Shown: positions 24,081-36,502, counted from the first letter of the stretch. The stretch: DNA of 64,000 nucleotides from Favolaschia claudopus (GCA_037176885.1 JAWWNJ010000013.1:496001-560000); one strand, 5' to 3'. Notes: generated by a model from the letters alone, not told the origin. Translations and numbers: made by a program.

Positions 24081-26272
24081 TTATCCGCCGCTTAGTCCGG
24101 CCTCAAACTTCGAAAAGGTTTCCGAAGCTTCCAGAAATTGGCTCTGAATTATCTTGGCCTTTTCTGCTGAACGAGGAGTGATTCGGCAACGGAAAGGGAG
24201 TGGCGCACTTGCGATGCCCTCGAGTCAAACCACTATCAGCATGGAAACAAATTTCATCATATCAACCTGAATTACCTTTGAGAAGGCAAATGTGTCCACG
24301 GGAATCGGATTCCCTTCGGAATCAACTTCCGGAAGGAAGTCGAATGCCCAGAGAAGATTCATTGTGTTGATATTCTAATGAGACAATTTCCGTATTGGCA
24401 CTCATAAGCACGATTTGAGGACGTACGATGGTATCAAAGGCCAGATACATTCCGGGGCAAATCCTCTACCAATACAGAAGAATAAAAAGGATTCAGAATA
24501 ATGGAGTAGTTGAGAGGTAGAGTAGAAACACTCACACGACCCCAACCAAAAGGCAACGTATGCCTCAAAGCGCTTCCGTCGACACCGGGTTTCGTACCGT
24601 TCTCAGTCAACAGATATCGTTCGGGTTTGAATTCCTCTGGGTTTTCGAAGAGATCTGCAGTGCAGTGTAAGCCAAAGAATCAGAGGAATAGAAACGCTGA
24701 ACAACTTACCTGGATCATGGAAAATGCCCCCTGGATAATGACATGAGAACAGCATCGAAGAAAGTCGTACGAAACTTACAAACATTCACAAAAATAGTGG
24801 CGCCTTCCGGTATCACGTATCCCTGATATTCCTGCGCAGATAGAGTAGCGTGAGGAATTCCCAACGGAGCAGTGGGACGGAAGCGATGCGCCTATGGTAT
24901 TAAGAGCTTGAATGACAAAATGGGAGTGAAGAAATCGAACTCACCTCTAAAATCATAGCCCGAACATACGGCAAATTCTCCAAGTCGTCTAAAATAGGCA
25001 TCCGTTGCGTTCCAACGACTCTATCGATTTCTTCTTGGGCGATTTTCTGTATTCCGGGATGCGCTACTAATGCTAAAACCAGCCCTTGCAAAAACGACGA
25101 CGTAGTTTCGGCGCCGGTCTCTTGAAGTGAACTACCAAAATATCTGTAATGCGTACATAGGTCAGTTCGACTTCGTGCAGAAGCATAGCAAGAACGTCAC
25201 TTAGTCAGTTCATCCGACATCCCCAATTCCTTCTGCTGCTTGAATACTTGTTCCATATAGCTCCCATTCCCTTCGCCCCGAAGCATCCGGTCTTTGGCCT
25301 CATTGAGCATGGTGAAATAATGCTTGTGTTGAAGATTTCTGATTCTTCTACACTCCTTCTTCCATTTTGCGAAGCATTCGGGAACATACTGCAAGATCGG
25401 AATGAGATCCACGGGTGGTGCGCCGCCGGGTGCGACTAGGACGCTGAAATCGTGAGTGATTTTTTCGAACTGCTTCATATCTTCGTTGTCGTATCGAGGA
25501 ACACGCTTCCCGTAGAGCACGCAATGAATGACTGAATATGAGTAGCGGGTGATAGCAGTCAAAAATGACTGTGTTGAGGGCTTTTAAGTCTTTCAAGACA
25601 GAAGAACACCATGACTTACCTCCGGCGAATGAAGGAAGTCGTATAACAGCTGTACCGCTTCGGCTTGTTGAATTGGCAGATGTTGACCCGTAGCTTGGGG
25701 CGTCAAGATCGTCGCAGCCGCTTTCCGTAGAGTTTTATATGTTTCGTCTGGAAAAGCAAATCACTTCACTACTCAGTGAACGAAAACCGAATACGCACTA
25801 TAACGTGCGAGAACAAGCTGCATTCCATCCATCGTTCTCTCGGCGATATGAATTGGAGGTCTGTCTGCTGTCGCTGCGCCTCGTTTATCCATCAGTTCTC
25901 TCGCTACGGCCGCATCTGTGATGACGACCACTGTGCCTGTTCCAACCTTCAACTAGAGATGGGGGATGGTCAGTAATCCTACAACCTGCAGCAATTAATT
26001 GACTGACAGAATACAAACCACCATATTTTCGCGCCCATTCGGTGAATCTAGCAGAGTAATAGTGTGTAAATGCGGAACGCAAGGTAAGAAGCGAAAGTTG
26101 GTACCACGCACTTGAAATGGGGGAACTCAGTGGGAAATAGATGCGCATTTCCGAGAATAGGCACGGTTGGTGGACCGGGTGGGAGTCCCTTTTCCCTGGC
26201 CCCGTATTTTTGTAGTGTGAAGACAATGAAGCCGGCGGCGAGGAGGATGAGAGAAGTCAAGATGAGAGACAT
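24081..26272 (-). CDS. Cytochrome P450 monooxygenase, copy 2 (intact)
   Basis: Twelve exons: 26272-26112, 26047-26008, 25952-25799, 25747-25620, 25568-25201, 25143-24945, 24891-24780, 24730-24710, 24654-24536, 24465-24427, 24374-24276, 24218-24081. They give 525 aa, all in phase. Features: N-terminal anchor helix (SLILTSLILLAAGFIVFTL), LPPGPPTVPILGN hinge, TADRPP substrate-entry region, I-helix GAETT, EAHR (ExxR), PERYL (PERF-like), and haem loop FGWGRRICPG. Nine of the twelve exon lengths are identical to copy 1 at 4951-7173, so the two are paralogues of one family, placed in opposite orientation about 17 kb apart. The last intron acceptor here is intact (ATTAG at 24375), which exposes the lesion in copy 1. 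Expected in the ER membrane; the substrate is unknown, and a sesquiterpene is plausible from context only. Confidence 0.93.
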
Positions 26273-26963
26273 GATCTAGCAGAAGGTGGGAAGTGTGCTT
26301 GCGAGTGACTCACTTGGCGACTTGCTTTAAATGTATTCGGTCAGCGCTGAACGGACGTTATCTGAAGACCGGTCTCGGTCATTGATTCTGAGGCACGGCG
26401 ATTCGGTCAACCCAGGCAATGAAGCCAAGACTTGGATACGGCGGGGACAGTACAAGCTATACTCATGATCGACTTCGGGTCTTGTACAAATCATGGCCAC
26501 CGGCACTGGCACGAAAAACCAGAATGTCGACTTCGAGTTGAGGGGGCCTACAGCCGAGGGAGCTCGGGAGTGAGATCAAAGGTTGGTCCGCCAAGAAACC
26601 GTGAGCTTGCAAGGAACAGAAGCAGAACAGAAGGATGAGTAAGGCGACCAAGTAGCGACTCGAAAGTGCTTCCTGCCAGCCTGGTTGTCGTTTGCAGCGA
26701 GAAATGGGTGCGGATCAAACGGCGCCGTACGGTGAGCCCACGCAACACGATCACGGGATCTTCCTCGTCTTCGAATCAGGACTCATCCTCAAGACGCGTC
26801 GCGTCATAAGCTTTGTCTGGAGGTCAACAAGTATGCGGATCTCCAGTACCGATCAACTTCCAGCAAAAGAAGCCAAGCCAGCAAGATCACGGCAGAAGGA
26901 ATGAAAATTGAAATCTACACTCGACGAGAGGCTGTATACACACATAAAACATAGTACGCATAT
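26273..26963. other. Intergenic; P450 upstream region
   Basis: There is no gene. It holds the promoter of the minus-strand P450 and the 3' flank of the F-box gene. The conserved promoter block found upstream of the other P450 and of the cyclase was not seen here. Confidence 0.45.
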
Positions 26964-28292
26964 TTAATAACAATCAACCATAGGTAAACTAAAATAAAGC
27001 ATATGAAGCCTCAAAGGCAATGGGTCATGCCTGACGACCACCATATTATCCCCCTCCATATCATCCACCTCCAGCTGTTTCAAATCGACACACAAGCCCG
27101 GAAACATCTCCAACGTATCCATCAAATCGTCCCAAGTTCCCCCAATGTCCTTGAAGCAGTCTTTGACCACCAATCGCCGAAGGCGCGGGAAAGCCGTCAG
27201 AAAACGGCGTATATTGCCATAAGAGTACCCGTCGAAATTCTGCCTTCGAATCAACAACTCCTCAAGACACGGAAACTTGGGCGTGCTTCCTATCATCGTA
27301 GACCGAACGAAATCGCCCCAAGCGCGACTGTCGCAATCAAATGTATCGAGCCCGAGGGTGCGCAAGCGCGAGGTGTCGAGCGCAGAAAAGAAGGGGGTGC
27401 AGTCGAATTCGATTGTGTTGTCCGGTGTCGTGGTCGCGGAAATGTTTTGCAGATAGAGATGCTGCAATTTCGGTGGGGCGGGCACGTCGTCTGGTCCTAT
27501 TATGATGTTGACGGAATCCTCGACTACGGGGCAACACACGCCGGAGATGAGCAGCGATGCCACCCAAGTGTGGAGCCAGGGATTGAGCTCATACCCAGGT
27601 TGATGATAGCGAGCAGGATCATCGTCCAAGCGTATGTCTGGTAGGTGGCGCTGAATTTGAAAGCGGTACAGGTTCGGGAGGCGCGCCGAACCGAGGCAAA
27701 TCCCCTGCACCTCCCCGGCCTCCAACATATGGTCGTGGGGGAGGGGAAACACCAAGCTCGGAGGGGGTACGACTACTTCGAGGCCCTCCCCGCTATCAGC
27801 CGCGTAAGGAAGTTGCCAATGCTCCCATATGTCGTGAGCTTTGAAATCGAGGACACGCATTTTGGGGAAAGTCTGCCCCTGGAAGACATGGATGATGATC
27901 TTCCAGATCCAGGTAGGTGCGTGGATGGTGAACCACACGACGCGGTCGAGGTGTCGGGAGATGATCTTGAGGAAACAGTGTATCCTGAACATGGTTTGGG
28001 CGTTTCGACGGCATTCGTCAAACATGAGTCTGAGGTCGAGGTCTCCACCTTTCCCCCGTTCCAGGACGAGCCGCACCATGTCTGAACGCCTGAGATCAGG
28101 GTTGTAGAATTCGAGGTCCGCCCAGAAGGGCTGATGGCCCGCTACAGCGCTATGCCACCCCCGACACACGGAGGCGGCGCGGTAAAGAGATAGAAAGTCC
28201 AGCTCTCCGAAAATCTCGGTGAGGATCTCCGTAGGGAAGCTCTGGATAAGAGGCATGTGGGAATAGGAAGAGAAGTAGAAACCAGCTCGCAT
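26964..28292 (-). CDS. F-box protein with degenerate leucine-rich repeats
   Basis: A single uninterrupted frame of 442 aa from ATG 28292 to TAA at 26964. The F-box lies right at the N-terminus: PLIQSFPTEILTEIFGELDF, then YRAASVCRGWHSAVAGHQPFW. The rest is leucine-rich with repeated hydrophobic strands (KLQHLYLQNIS, RLRTLGLDTF, CLEELLIRR, RLRRLVVKDC, LKQLEVDDME), the usual layout of basidiomycete F-box/LRR-like substrate receptors for SCF ubiquitin ligases. The target is unknown. The frame continues upstream without a stop to about 28433, but the first ATG is 28292; a second ATG at 28256 immediately precedes the F-box and could be used instead. It is intronless, unlike nearly all its neighbours. 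Confidence 0.85.
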   Translation of the reverse strand: MRAGFYFSSYSHMPLIQSFPTEILTEIFGELDFLSLYRAASVCRGWHSAVAGHQPFWADLEFYNPDLRRSDMVRLVLERGKGGDLDLRLMFDECRRNAQTMFRIHCFLKIISRHLDRVVWFTIHAPTWIWKIIIHVFQGQTFPKMRVLDFKAHDIWEHWQLPYAADSGEGLEVVVPPPSLVFPLPHDHMLEAGEVQGICLGSARLPNLYRFQIQRHLPDIRLDDDPARYHQPGYELNPWLHTWVASLLISGVCCPVVEDSVNIIIGPDDVPAPPKLQHLYLQNISATTTPDNTIEFDCTPFFSALDTSRLRTLGLDTFDCDSRAWGDFVRSTMIGSTPKFPCLEELLIRRQNFDGYSYGNIRRFLTAFPRLRRLVVKDCFKDIGGTWDDLMDTLEMFPGLCVDLKQLEVDDMEGDNMVVVRHDPLPLRLHMLYFSLPMVDCY

Positions 28293-28558
28293 GGTGGTGG
28301 TGGCAGGAACCAGATTGTATGTTGTTTGGTTTCGCAGGTCGTTTTGAAACTCACGTGTTCGCGTACGGTAATTTCCTTGGCCGCTGCAGCCAATGCCGCC
28401 TCTTGTCGCACCGAATGGACACGAGTAGAACACATTCCTGATAGTCGACCGACAGCGACTGGTCTCAATTCAGCACAGGGAAATTGAAGGAACGGCATTG
28501 AATTGAAGATACAAAAATCCACTACTTAACATGGAAAGACGGTCTGTGTAACTATATT

Positions 28559-29339
28559 TCAAGCTACAGCTTTGGAAGCCTTGCCTTTGTTCTTCACATC
28601 GAGAGCAATGTTCTTGGTGAGTTTCGTCCTGCACGGTGTCAAATCATTAGCGGCGTCGGGCTAGGAATATGCAAGCCACGTACTGCTCTGCGTCGAGGCT
28701 GGTTTGGAGCTTAGCGGTGTCCTTGCCGGCAGCAGCAGCTTGTGCGATCTTGATCTTGATCTGCTGAACCTCTCCGGTGAGCTTCAAGACCTTGTTCTTG
28801 GTCTTTCCGACGTCCAGAGCGTCCGCTGAAGAAGCCGTGAGTATTTTCGATCCGCGATTATGCAACGACGAAAGCCATACCTGCAGCTCCCGATGCAGCA
28901 TCGATTTGAGGGTTGAAGAGACTGGTCTCCGCATCCTCAGCTGCCTCACGCATAGTGCCGAGGTTTTTCTGTGTAATGGATGAATCGAACACGGTACTCA
29001 TTCGGAAAGCGCATGACATACGAGGGAGGTAGCATCGACCTGGGTCAGATCGGCAGGGAAAGGAGCTATGAAAATTCAGTGTCCATAGCTGAGACAGCAA
29101 GAAGGAGGGTCAACGTACTGACGAAGACGGCGTTTGCCTCCGCCGCAGCGTTCCCACCAACACCATCAGAGATCTGGAACTGAGAATAGCTGGAGAGAAT
29201 GTATGAATACGACAAAGCACAAGGCGACGAGGACGAGGGCTCACTCCTGCACAGCGAAAGAAAAGGCACGCTTCCCGGGGACGGGAGCGGCGACGGCGAC
29301 GAGAGCCGGAACAAGGAGAGCGAGGACGGTGAAACGCAT
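28559..29339 (-). CDS. Small secreted protein (169 aa)
   Basis: Six exons: 29339-29245, 29189-29119, 29065-29022, 28968-28881, 28825-28684, 28628-28559. The protein opens with a signal peptide (MRFTVLALLVPALVAVAAPV), then a likely Lys-Arg processing site (GKR), and an acidic/neutral middle (YSQFQISDGVGGNAAAEANA). The C-terminal half is Lys/Ala-rich and heptad-like (KTKNKVLKLTGEVQQIKIKI, then AAAAGKDTAKLQTSLDAEQT), so probably helical or coiled-coil. There are no cysteines in the mature part, so it is not a hydrophobin or a Cys-rich effector. It resembles uncharacterised small secreted proteins seen across mushroom genomes. It lies divergent from nothing: the upstream gap to the XPF gene is 433 bp. 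Confidence 0.85.
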
Positions 29340-29772
29340 GTTGATTGCTTGACAAAGGACGCGAAGAGAGAGTCGACTCGAGAGAAGGTAGGCAAGGGTG
29401 TAGACCGTAGAAAAGAAAGTGAATTCGCCGTCAAGACGAGGAAAGAAAGACTTTCGAAGGGGGCGCAAGTTGAAGCTGGGGATCACGGAGAAAATTGCAC
29501 GCCTTTTATACGTTGCAGGTCTCGGGGCCAGTATTCGCGTGGTCATCGCGACAACATGGCGGTCCGATTCGGACCCGAGGCCCGCTAGGGGAGGCGGCGC
29601 CCGAGACGTACATTCCATCAGAAAGCCATTTACGAGGCGATCGGTCGAACAAGCCGTTAATCAACGTGTCGTCCCTGGAAACGACCATTCATGTAAGCTG
29701 ACAATGGAAGGAAGCGAAAGCAAGCTCCAGCTCGGAATACAAAAAGTGAACTACAAATGAACTACAGTCACG
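29340..29772. other. Intergenic, promoter of small secreted protein
   Basis: This 433-bp stretch lies between the XPF stop (left end of that minus gene at 29773) and the start of the secreted protein gene. Nothing else is recognised. Confidence 0.5.
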
Positions 29773-32700
29773 CTACGAATTTTTCCCTTCCCCCCGATGC
29801 ATAAATTCCCAACAAGCCTTCCCTGGCTCGATCCCCAAAATCCCCTGAACCTCAACCAAACTCATCTCACATAACTCCTGTACGTTCTTGATCTTCCCCG
29901 TCACAAACTTCACATTCTTCGCCGTAATCCCAGGCAAACACCGCAACAGCTCCTCTGCCGCTGCGTTGACGCCTGCACCCGCGTCAGGGTCCTCCTCGGC
30001 CCCAATGGCAATCGCCTTGCGGGGGTCAGGCTCAGGCATGTTGGCCTTCAGATCCGCGAACATCTCGGCTGTTGCGTGCGGTGAAGAAGCCCAGATGATA
30101 CGCAACCGCGGGAAGGACAACATGAGGAGAACAATCTTGGATTGCAGCATTGGGGAGGAGTATTCCGACTCGCCGGGTCCACCATTCTTCCTGGGTGGAT
30201 ATTTTCCTGTGGGTTTTGCGTGCGACTTGATTTCGGACACAATCTTTCAACGATGATCAGCAGGATCAGAGATGAAGAATGAGCGCGGCGCACCTCCAAA
30301 GAAAACGCTTTGTCTTCTTCGAATTCGATGAGCAGTACAGGATGTTTATAATGCACCGACATCAGCTCGCACTGGGTATACCTGGGATCCAAATCAGCGT
30401 TTGAAAACCCCCCATCCACCTGGCACTCACAATCGTCCACTGTTAAAACTCGATATTAAATCCGGTAAACTTTTCCTCTCCACGCATATATCCGGCGTTA
30501 AAATATAATCTCCAACGGTCAATGTGGCGGGAATAACCAAGATACTACTGGCATGTAGAAGAGATGGTAACGTGGATCGAAACTCTCTCATGTCAACAAT
30601 GACCTAGATGAATTCAATATCGAACAAATTTCCTCTGGAATCTTGATATTCAACTTACTTGCGCCGGCTCGGTGGTCACTTCGCGACGCCCACCAGCAAT
30701 TCGAGTGCTGATTGTCTTGATGATGGCTTCGCCTCTACTGTTGGCCGCTCTTTCCTCGAAGATCGGCAGCACCATTGTCTAGCGAACACAAGTTGAGAAC
30801 ATCAGATTTGGGGAGAAAGACCGACGACTCACCGCTCGCTCTTTGATCAAACGCTGGAACGAATCCTTCTCCTTTCGTATACCAGCAAGATACTTGTGCT
30901 CTTCGCACGAGTTCCCATATATCATATGATAAACACGAAGACTCAATCCAGGATTTGAGCTGCGATAGACCTGTTGCAAAACCGTCATCAAAAGATCCAC
31001 GACCCAAAGAAAAGAAACACACCTCTATGCGTCGGATGAAATCCATATTAGGTTCATACATGACGATAAACCGCGGCTGCAACTCTGCCAGCATGCGATC
31101 GTCCGAGTCGTTCGAATACGGTCGAACAAGTACCGTCTGCTGAGGCACCAGCAAGCCATAATTCGAGTCAAACTCACTCTCGAACTCCATCGACTCAAAA
31201 TTCACGAGAGTTTTATCTTCGAGAGCGAGCGCAAGCGCTGCATCGAGGTCATCAGTACTCTGCGCCGCCCAGCTAGAATCAAACACAGTGAACATCACGA
31301 GAAACAAAGATACCAAAGAAACAGATCCCACTTACAAATCCGCAATACTATTCGCCTCCGACCGTATAGTCCCCAAAGCAGTAGCAGCTTGCACCGACGT
31401 CGGCCTCTTAGACGACTCGGCCGCCGCCGGCGCCCCACCCCTCACCCTCCTCCGACTCGCCGCCCTCTCCGCCTTCTCCTTGTCCTTCCTCTGCAACGCC
31501 GCACTAATCCCCTCCTTCCCCCCATACATCCTCTCATACCCCTGATTCGGGCCCCCATGCCCCGACGAATCCGGCAACGCAAACCCGGGCAGGCCGTCCT
31601 GCTTTCTTTCCGACAGCTTGCGTTTCCACCAGAGGTAGAGGCGGAGCTTGTGCATCATCATCGGGCGGGCTTGTGAGCCTTTTGCTGCGGAAGCGTCTCG
31701 GGTGGAGAGGAATTCGGATATGAGGGTACAGGTGCGGGTGGAGGAAGCCATGACAAGGACGACGTTGGAGCCGGGGGAGGCTGGGAAGACAATAAGCCTT
31801 GAGTATTTATATGTATAAGAGAATAACAATAGGGGCGTACCAGACGGCTTACGAAGTGACTCCATCTGAAGAATATCCGCCTCAGCTTCCTCCAGAATAT
31901 CCGCAAGCAGATTCCATTTCGGTAACTCCTCCAACACAGGCTCCACCCCCTGCGGCAACCACTTCGGCCTCGTCTCGCCGACCTCACCCGTAATCTCATC
32001 CACCGTATTCCACAACTCATCATCATCGTCCTCTTCCTCAACCTGCGCAGCACGCATCGTCGAACTAACCACATAACACCTCCGCTTCGCCACCTCGAAT
32101 ATAACATGCGCCGCATCGCTGATCATCCACGGCGACCGATTCTGCTTGACGCCCATCACCGTCACGGTGTTGGTGGCGATCAGCGTCTCGAGGTAGGCGT
32201 GAAACTGGAAGGGGTCGTAGGTGAGGAGGTAGAGGAGCAGACGGCGCAAGATCCCGAGGTCGGTGACGAGCTGTTTGGTTTTGGGACCGGTTTTGTGCCA
32301 GACCGAGTCGAGCTGCCGGCGGACGACGACGTCGAAGGAGCGGAAGTACGCGTTTTCGACGCTGAAGTCGTCGACGTCGAGCGTGGAGTTGGAGCGCTTC
32401 AGCTCGCCCAGAGTCGCTGTCATGCACTGGATGATCGCATGGTGGATGTCTGCCATCGATTCGGACATGTTTTGAGAAAGTTCGATTACGTCTGCTCTCC
32501 GTCGCTCGAGGGTTTTCTTGATGTCTTCTTGGAAGCGGGGATATATGTGGACTGTGCGAAGGTGAAGCTCTTTCATGATGTTTTTCAACGGCGACATTCC
32601 ACTAGTGATGTGCTCGGGCTCGTCGGTGAAGGCTTTGAGGAATCCGATGGTGTTTTTCTCGCGATATAATCGCACTATGAACGCTTCCAAAACCAAGGGA

Positions 32701-33192
32701 GTGACTCTGCATATAATGATTGGCGAAAATCAACGAGAAAATACAGAGGCTACCTTTCAGCATGAAGAACCAGCATTCCGGTTATTCGATCGGTAGGAAT
32801 GTCCCCTTGCAGCATATCCACTACCAGGATACGGGAGGTTACCGAGAACAGTCCCCCAGCCAAATACATAGATTGTCTTGAAGTAATTTGAGAAACAATA
32901 AGCAAGAAGAGATTTTATCGTCCTACCTTTCCTTGCTTCCAATTTCGTGCCCTACCACACGAAGTCCTGGCTTGCGACAGCCCATGATGCCGAGTTCTTC
33001 GCCAATCTCAGATTCCTCTTCCGGAGTAGCATTGACGAGTAGTACAGTGCTTCCTGGCGTGTCATAGACCTTCATCATAGTACAGATTATCCGCCTCAGT
33101 CCAAGTCCTCTAGCAAGAATGAGAAGATCGCTCGTTGTAGGGTCATGAATTCGTTCGAGAATGGCGCGGTGGAAGGGGAGTAGAGAAGACAT
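29773..33192 (-). CDS. RAD1 (XPF): DNA repair endonuclease XPF/Rad1
   Basis: Ten exons: 33192-32927, 32876-32754, 32706-31841, 31780-31336, 31272-31023, 30970-30833, 30778-30659, 30603-30431, 30381-30294, 30243-29773. They give 979 aa, normal for fungal XPF. The N-terminal two thirds are a degenerate SF2 helicase-like region ([11 protein letters not shown], then [20 protein letters not shown] and [18 protein letters not shown]). The ERCC4 nuclease core follows: [16 protein letters not shown] (Asp740), [20 protein letters not shown] with the ERK motif at 778-780 and Asp784. A tandem helix-hairpin-helix C-terminus ([31 protein letters not shown]) completes it. With an ERCC1/Rad10 partner it makes the 5' incision in nucleotide excision repair and acts in recombination and crosslink repair, in the nucleus. 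All catalytic residues are present. Start chosen at the first ATG. Confidence 0.96.
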
Positions 33193-34502
33193 TCCAGAAG
33201 AGTCTATCAAGATAAAATCCGCCCCTTATCATCGAGCAAGACGACAAACGCGGTGGCCGCCAGCAAGCCGCCAGTGGGAGTCAAAACAAAGACGCGACGG
33301 TGACAGTGAGTCAGTGATTGTCACGTTGTCACATTCGCGTAGCGCCAATCCATCACGTCAAGCTGCTTACTCTTCCACTTGCTGGACGCTTTTTGCAGCA
33401 CCAAACTAAGTATTTCCTCCGAGTGCTGGAGCCATGATCCCCCTAGGCCTTCAAGCTTCAGGTCGCACATTCCCGAAATTCTTCTCATCTCCACTTGGCT
33501 TCGCCACTGCATACTATGGGCCATGGAGCAACTCGGGAGAGTCACTGTTGGCAATGACTCGAGCCTTACAATATCTTTTCGCAAAAAGAACCTGCCGCAA
33601 GGCAAGGCTGCAAGACAAGCCTTGGATCAGGCCATAGGCCCCTACCTCCGGAGTTTAAAGCCCTGTTCAAAGCGCCAGGTCCTTGTCACTGTTGTCAAAC
33701 CCAAGCGTGCTCTGAACTGGAGCCTGAGAGCCGGATAAGTAGCGTGAGCCTTTCCTGCAGCTGCTGCGGAGAGAGATTTCCGACACTGCCCTGTCCAGAT
33801 TGCCAATCAGGTTTTTTCGCGTGGCATTAGGATCATCGGTACGTCTAGAGTACCGACACCAACACCTACCTACTCCCTGTCTGCTGTTTCTCTGTGGCTC
33901 CCCTCCCTGGCGGGTGCTACCCTACGGCGAGTCGGGACGACGGCAAGTCAATAGAAAGGAAGGAAGGAAGGATACACGGCACGGACCCCATAGGAACGCC
34001 GGGGCTCAGGGAGTAACTGAGCATACATGGCACACTACTGTCCCTGGACTTGTCCACCACCCCGGGTCGTAAAATAGAAGTTTCAGTTTTCATAGCAACC
34101 ACGAGTGACTGACCCACAGCTGTACGCGGCATGAATCCGCCGAAGAATCGTAGGGATGGATCTATATTTTCAGGTCGGACGAAAGCCCATCGACTAGGAC
34201 GCACTGCGAATTAGATGTATAGCAATGCACTACCTTCCAAGTTGCGTTACTTTTTACTGTAAGAAATGCCTTGTGATTCTTGGAATATTCAGCTCGCTGC
34301 TCTCCCCAAAATGCATTGACGCCGTTCACAAGTCGGGATTTTCTCGCCGTATGTTGGTCAACTTTCGTGACGGTATCCCCATCTTGTATCAGAAATTCAG
34401 GATCTTGCGCTAGGAGCCGACTCCACAAAAGCTCAAGGTCCTGGTATCAAATTTCTACTCTTCGATTCCTCACTTGAACCATTTTCAATCGCCGTCCCTA
34501 TT
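33193..34502. other. Intergenic, 1.3 kb
   Basis: No gene is supported. It holds the XPF promoter side and the upstream region of the membrane protein at 34503. A short GGAA microsatellite lies at about 33956-33976. Open frames near 33434-33738 have no family signature. Confidence 0.45.
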
Positions 34503-36018
34503 ATGCCCACCGTAAACCACACCATTGAAGATACCAGTCCTTTAATTCAGTACACTCCTGTCGAAGCATGGTCGGCGGGAAGCAAAAGCAATGATTCCTT
34601 CACTTCCAAGTGAGTGATTCTGACTAATAAAAAAGCTGCGACTGACACCGAACCGCTCTGCACTCAAGATATTCTGATGGATCCTTCACACTCTCTACAA
34701 CCAAAGACAGCTCTGCCTCTTTTACTTTCACTGGGAACCGCGTCTGGATATTTGGTGCGAAGCGAAGTACTCATGGTGCGCCGATTCAAGATACGACTAC
34801 GGTCACATTTGAACAAACTATCATTGTGAAGGGCCATACAGCGCGACGCTGGACAAAAACACGACTCAACACGATGGATTTTCCGCGACGGATGTTCTCG
34901 CCAACCTCTTCGACTCCGGGTCGTTACCACAAGGCCAGCACAGTATTGTCATCACGAACCAGCAAAACGATACAAAGAAACAAGATCTGGACATTGACTA
35001 CGTATTGCCGGTTCAACGCTGTTGTCTCGAGAGCACTGACCTCAATTATTACCCAGATAACATGGTCGACCGACTCGCCGACAGAGCCTCAGAAAATCAT
35101 TCAGATAGACGATGACGCTTCGCAATTCTCATACCAGCCTAAAGATGCATGGAAGACAGATCTACCAAGCGACATGTCTGGCTTTCAGGGGGACAGCGGC
35201 CAGTACGTGGCAGCTTCTATTCTCCAGACTTTTATTCAACCCAAACATTCTTAGTGTAAGTCAGAGCAAAGACTCCTCGGCAATCTTATCCTTCTCCGTG
35301 CGTCATATCTCATGAAGTGTCTTTTCCCGCCCGAATCTAAACCACCTCGCAAAAATGTAGGGCGACACTGTGGCTCTTTTCGGTGCAATTGGCCCTAATT
35401 TTGGCCCTTACGCGGTCAAGATTGACGGGAATTCCGTGGGCACGTTCAACGCAACGAAGCAGGACTATACAGCGCAGGCCGCACTCTACCGTGGTGATGG
35501 ACTTGGTTCCGGAGATCACACCCTCGAAATTATCAATCAACCGTCGTCTTCAAGCCAATTTCTCGCTATCGATTTCGCGCAGTTCGCAGCATTTCCAACA
35601 TCTAGTCCCAGCGCCAGCCCGTCATCCACTTCCGCGGCACCCAGTCCAAGCGCTAGCACCGGGGGCAAACAATTGAAGTCATTATCTATCTGTTTCACAA
35701 TCGCTATCTAGCTGACAGAATTTTTCATAGTATGGCGGAAATTGGGCAAGCATCGATTTTTTGAACTTGATATGGACTAACGATTGGAGCCTTTGCAGCG
35801 GTCTCATAGCTGGTGGAATCGCCGCAGTCTGCCTCGCCTTCACGGTCGTCGCAATGGTTATTCAGCAGATTCATCGCCGGAAGAGGCGGCGAGCAGCCCT
35901 CAGCGCTACTTCGAATGTGGCTGCTTTCACGGATGCGGAGGACACGATCAGTCTCAACACCTTCACCACACAGAATGACCCTGAAACGAAACGCCTGCTT
36001 GACGCGCAAAAGCCTTGA
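34503..36018 (+). CDS. Single-pass membrane protein with duplicated beta-rich extracellular region, paralogue A
   Basis: Seven exons: 34503-34609, 34669-34775, 34832-35001, 35057-35206, 35361-35677, 35731-35745, 35799-36018. They give 361 aa. There is no N-terminal signal. The first 280 residues hold two similar beta-sandwich-like units with FTGNRVWIFGAKRSTHG and HSIVITNQQND in the first, and VALFGAIGPNFGPYAVKIDG and DHTLEIINQP in the second, a pattern like the galactose-binding-like domains of fungal cell-surface proteins. A Ser/Pro/Ala stalk follows, then a TM helix (GLIAGGIAAVCLAFTVVAMV) with basic stop-transfer residues (HRRKRRR) and a short tail, so Nout-Cin topology is likely. Exon 6 is 15 nt and its following intron uses a GC donor (GG|GCAAGC), shared with paralogue B at 39040. 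The ligand is unknown. Confidence 0.82.
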
Positions 36019-36502
36019 GGCAACATGATTGAGCGGACACCAGTATACTCTACGTATTCTCTGTATGGTTCATGGGACTTTCGCGTTTCTTCAACTTTAT
36101 TTCGTTGATCAATTTTGTGTGAGACTCTCCCGCCATCGTCTGTCGTACAGTGTTCTGAGTGAGCATAGGAATTCAGCGGCAAGGTTCGTCGCAGAGAGAA
36201 CTCAGCGTCTCTGAATCGTGCTAGCTCAAGACAGTATCTACCCACCTCCTACTCGCACACAACGAATCCTCACTCCCAATCCAACTTCAATTCTAAACTT
36301 CGAAGTAACCGATGCGGCGCCATGGCCAAGGAGCGTCAATGTTTAGGTATCATAGTATTCCGATATATCAGTAACGAACGCATATAAGTAACTGCAAAGC
36401 GATACTCCACGGCGACGTAAAGCGAAAAGAATGAATGTCCCAGCGAACGAACGAAAAAAAAATCTACAATAAACTAAAGAAAGTAACGAAAAAGTCGCCG
36501 AA
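36019..36502. other. Intergenic between convergent genes
   Basis: This 484-bp stretch separates the stop of the membrane protein (+) from the stop of the NoxR-like gene (-). It should hold both 3' UTRs. No hairpin or other feature stands out. Confidence 0.5.

Noticed and set aside
27003..27644. Plus-strand open frame (213 codons) opposite the F-box gene
   Set aside because: It lies entirely within the F-box coding exon and has no independent support.
32106..32669. Plus-strand open frame (187 codons) opposite XPF exon 3
   Set aside because: XPF coding on the minus strand explains the sequence fully; the plus frame has no recognisable family.
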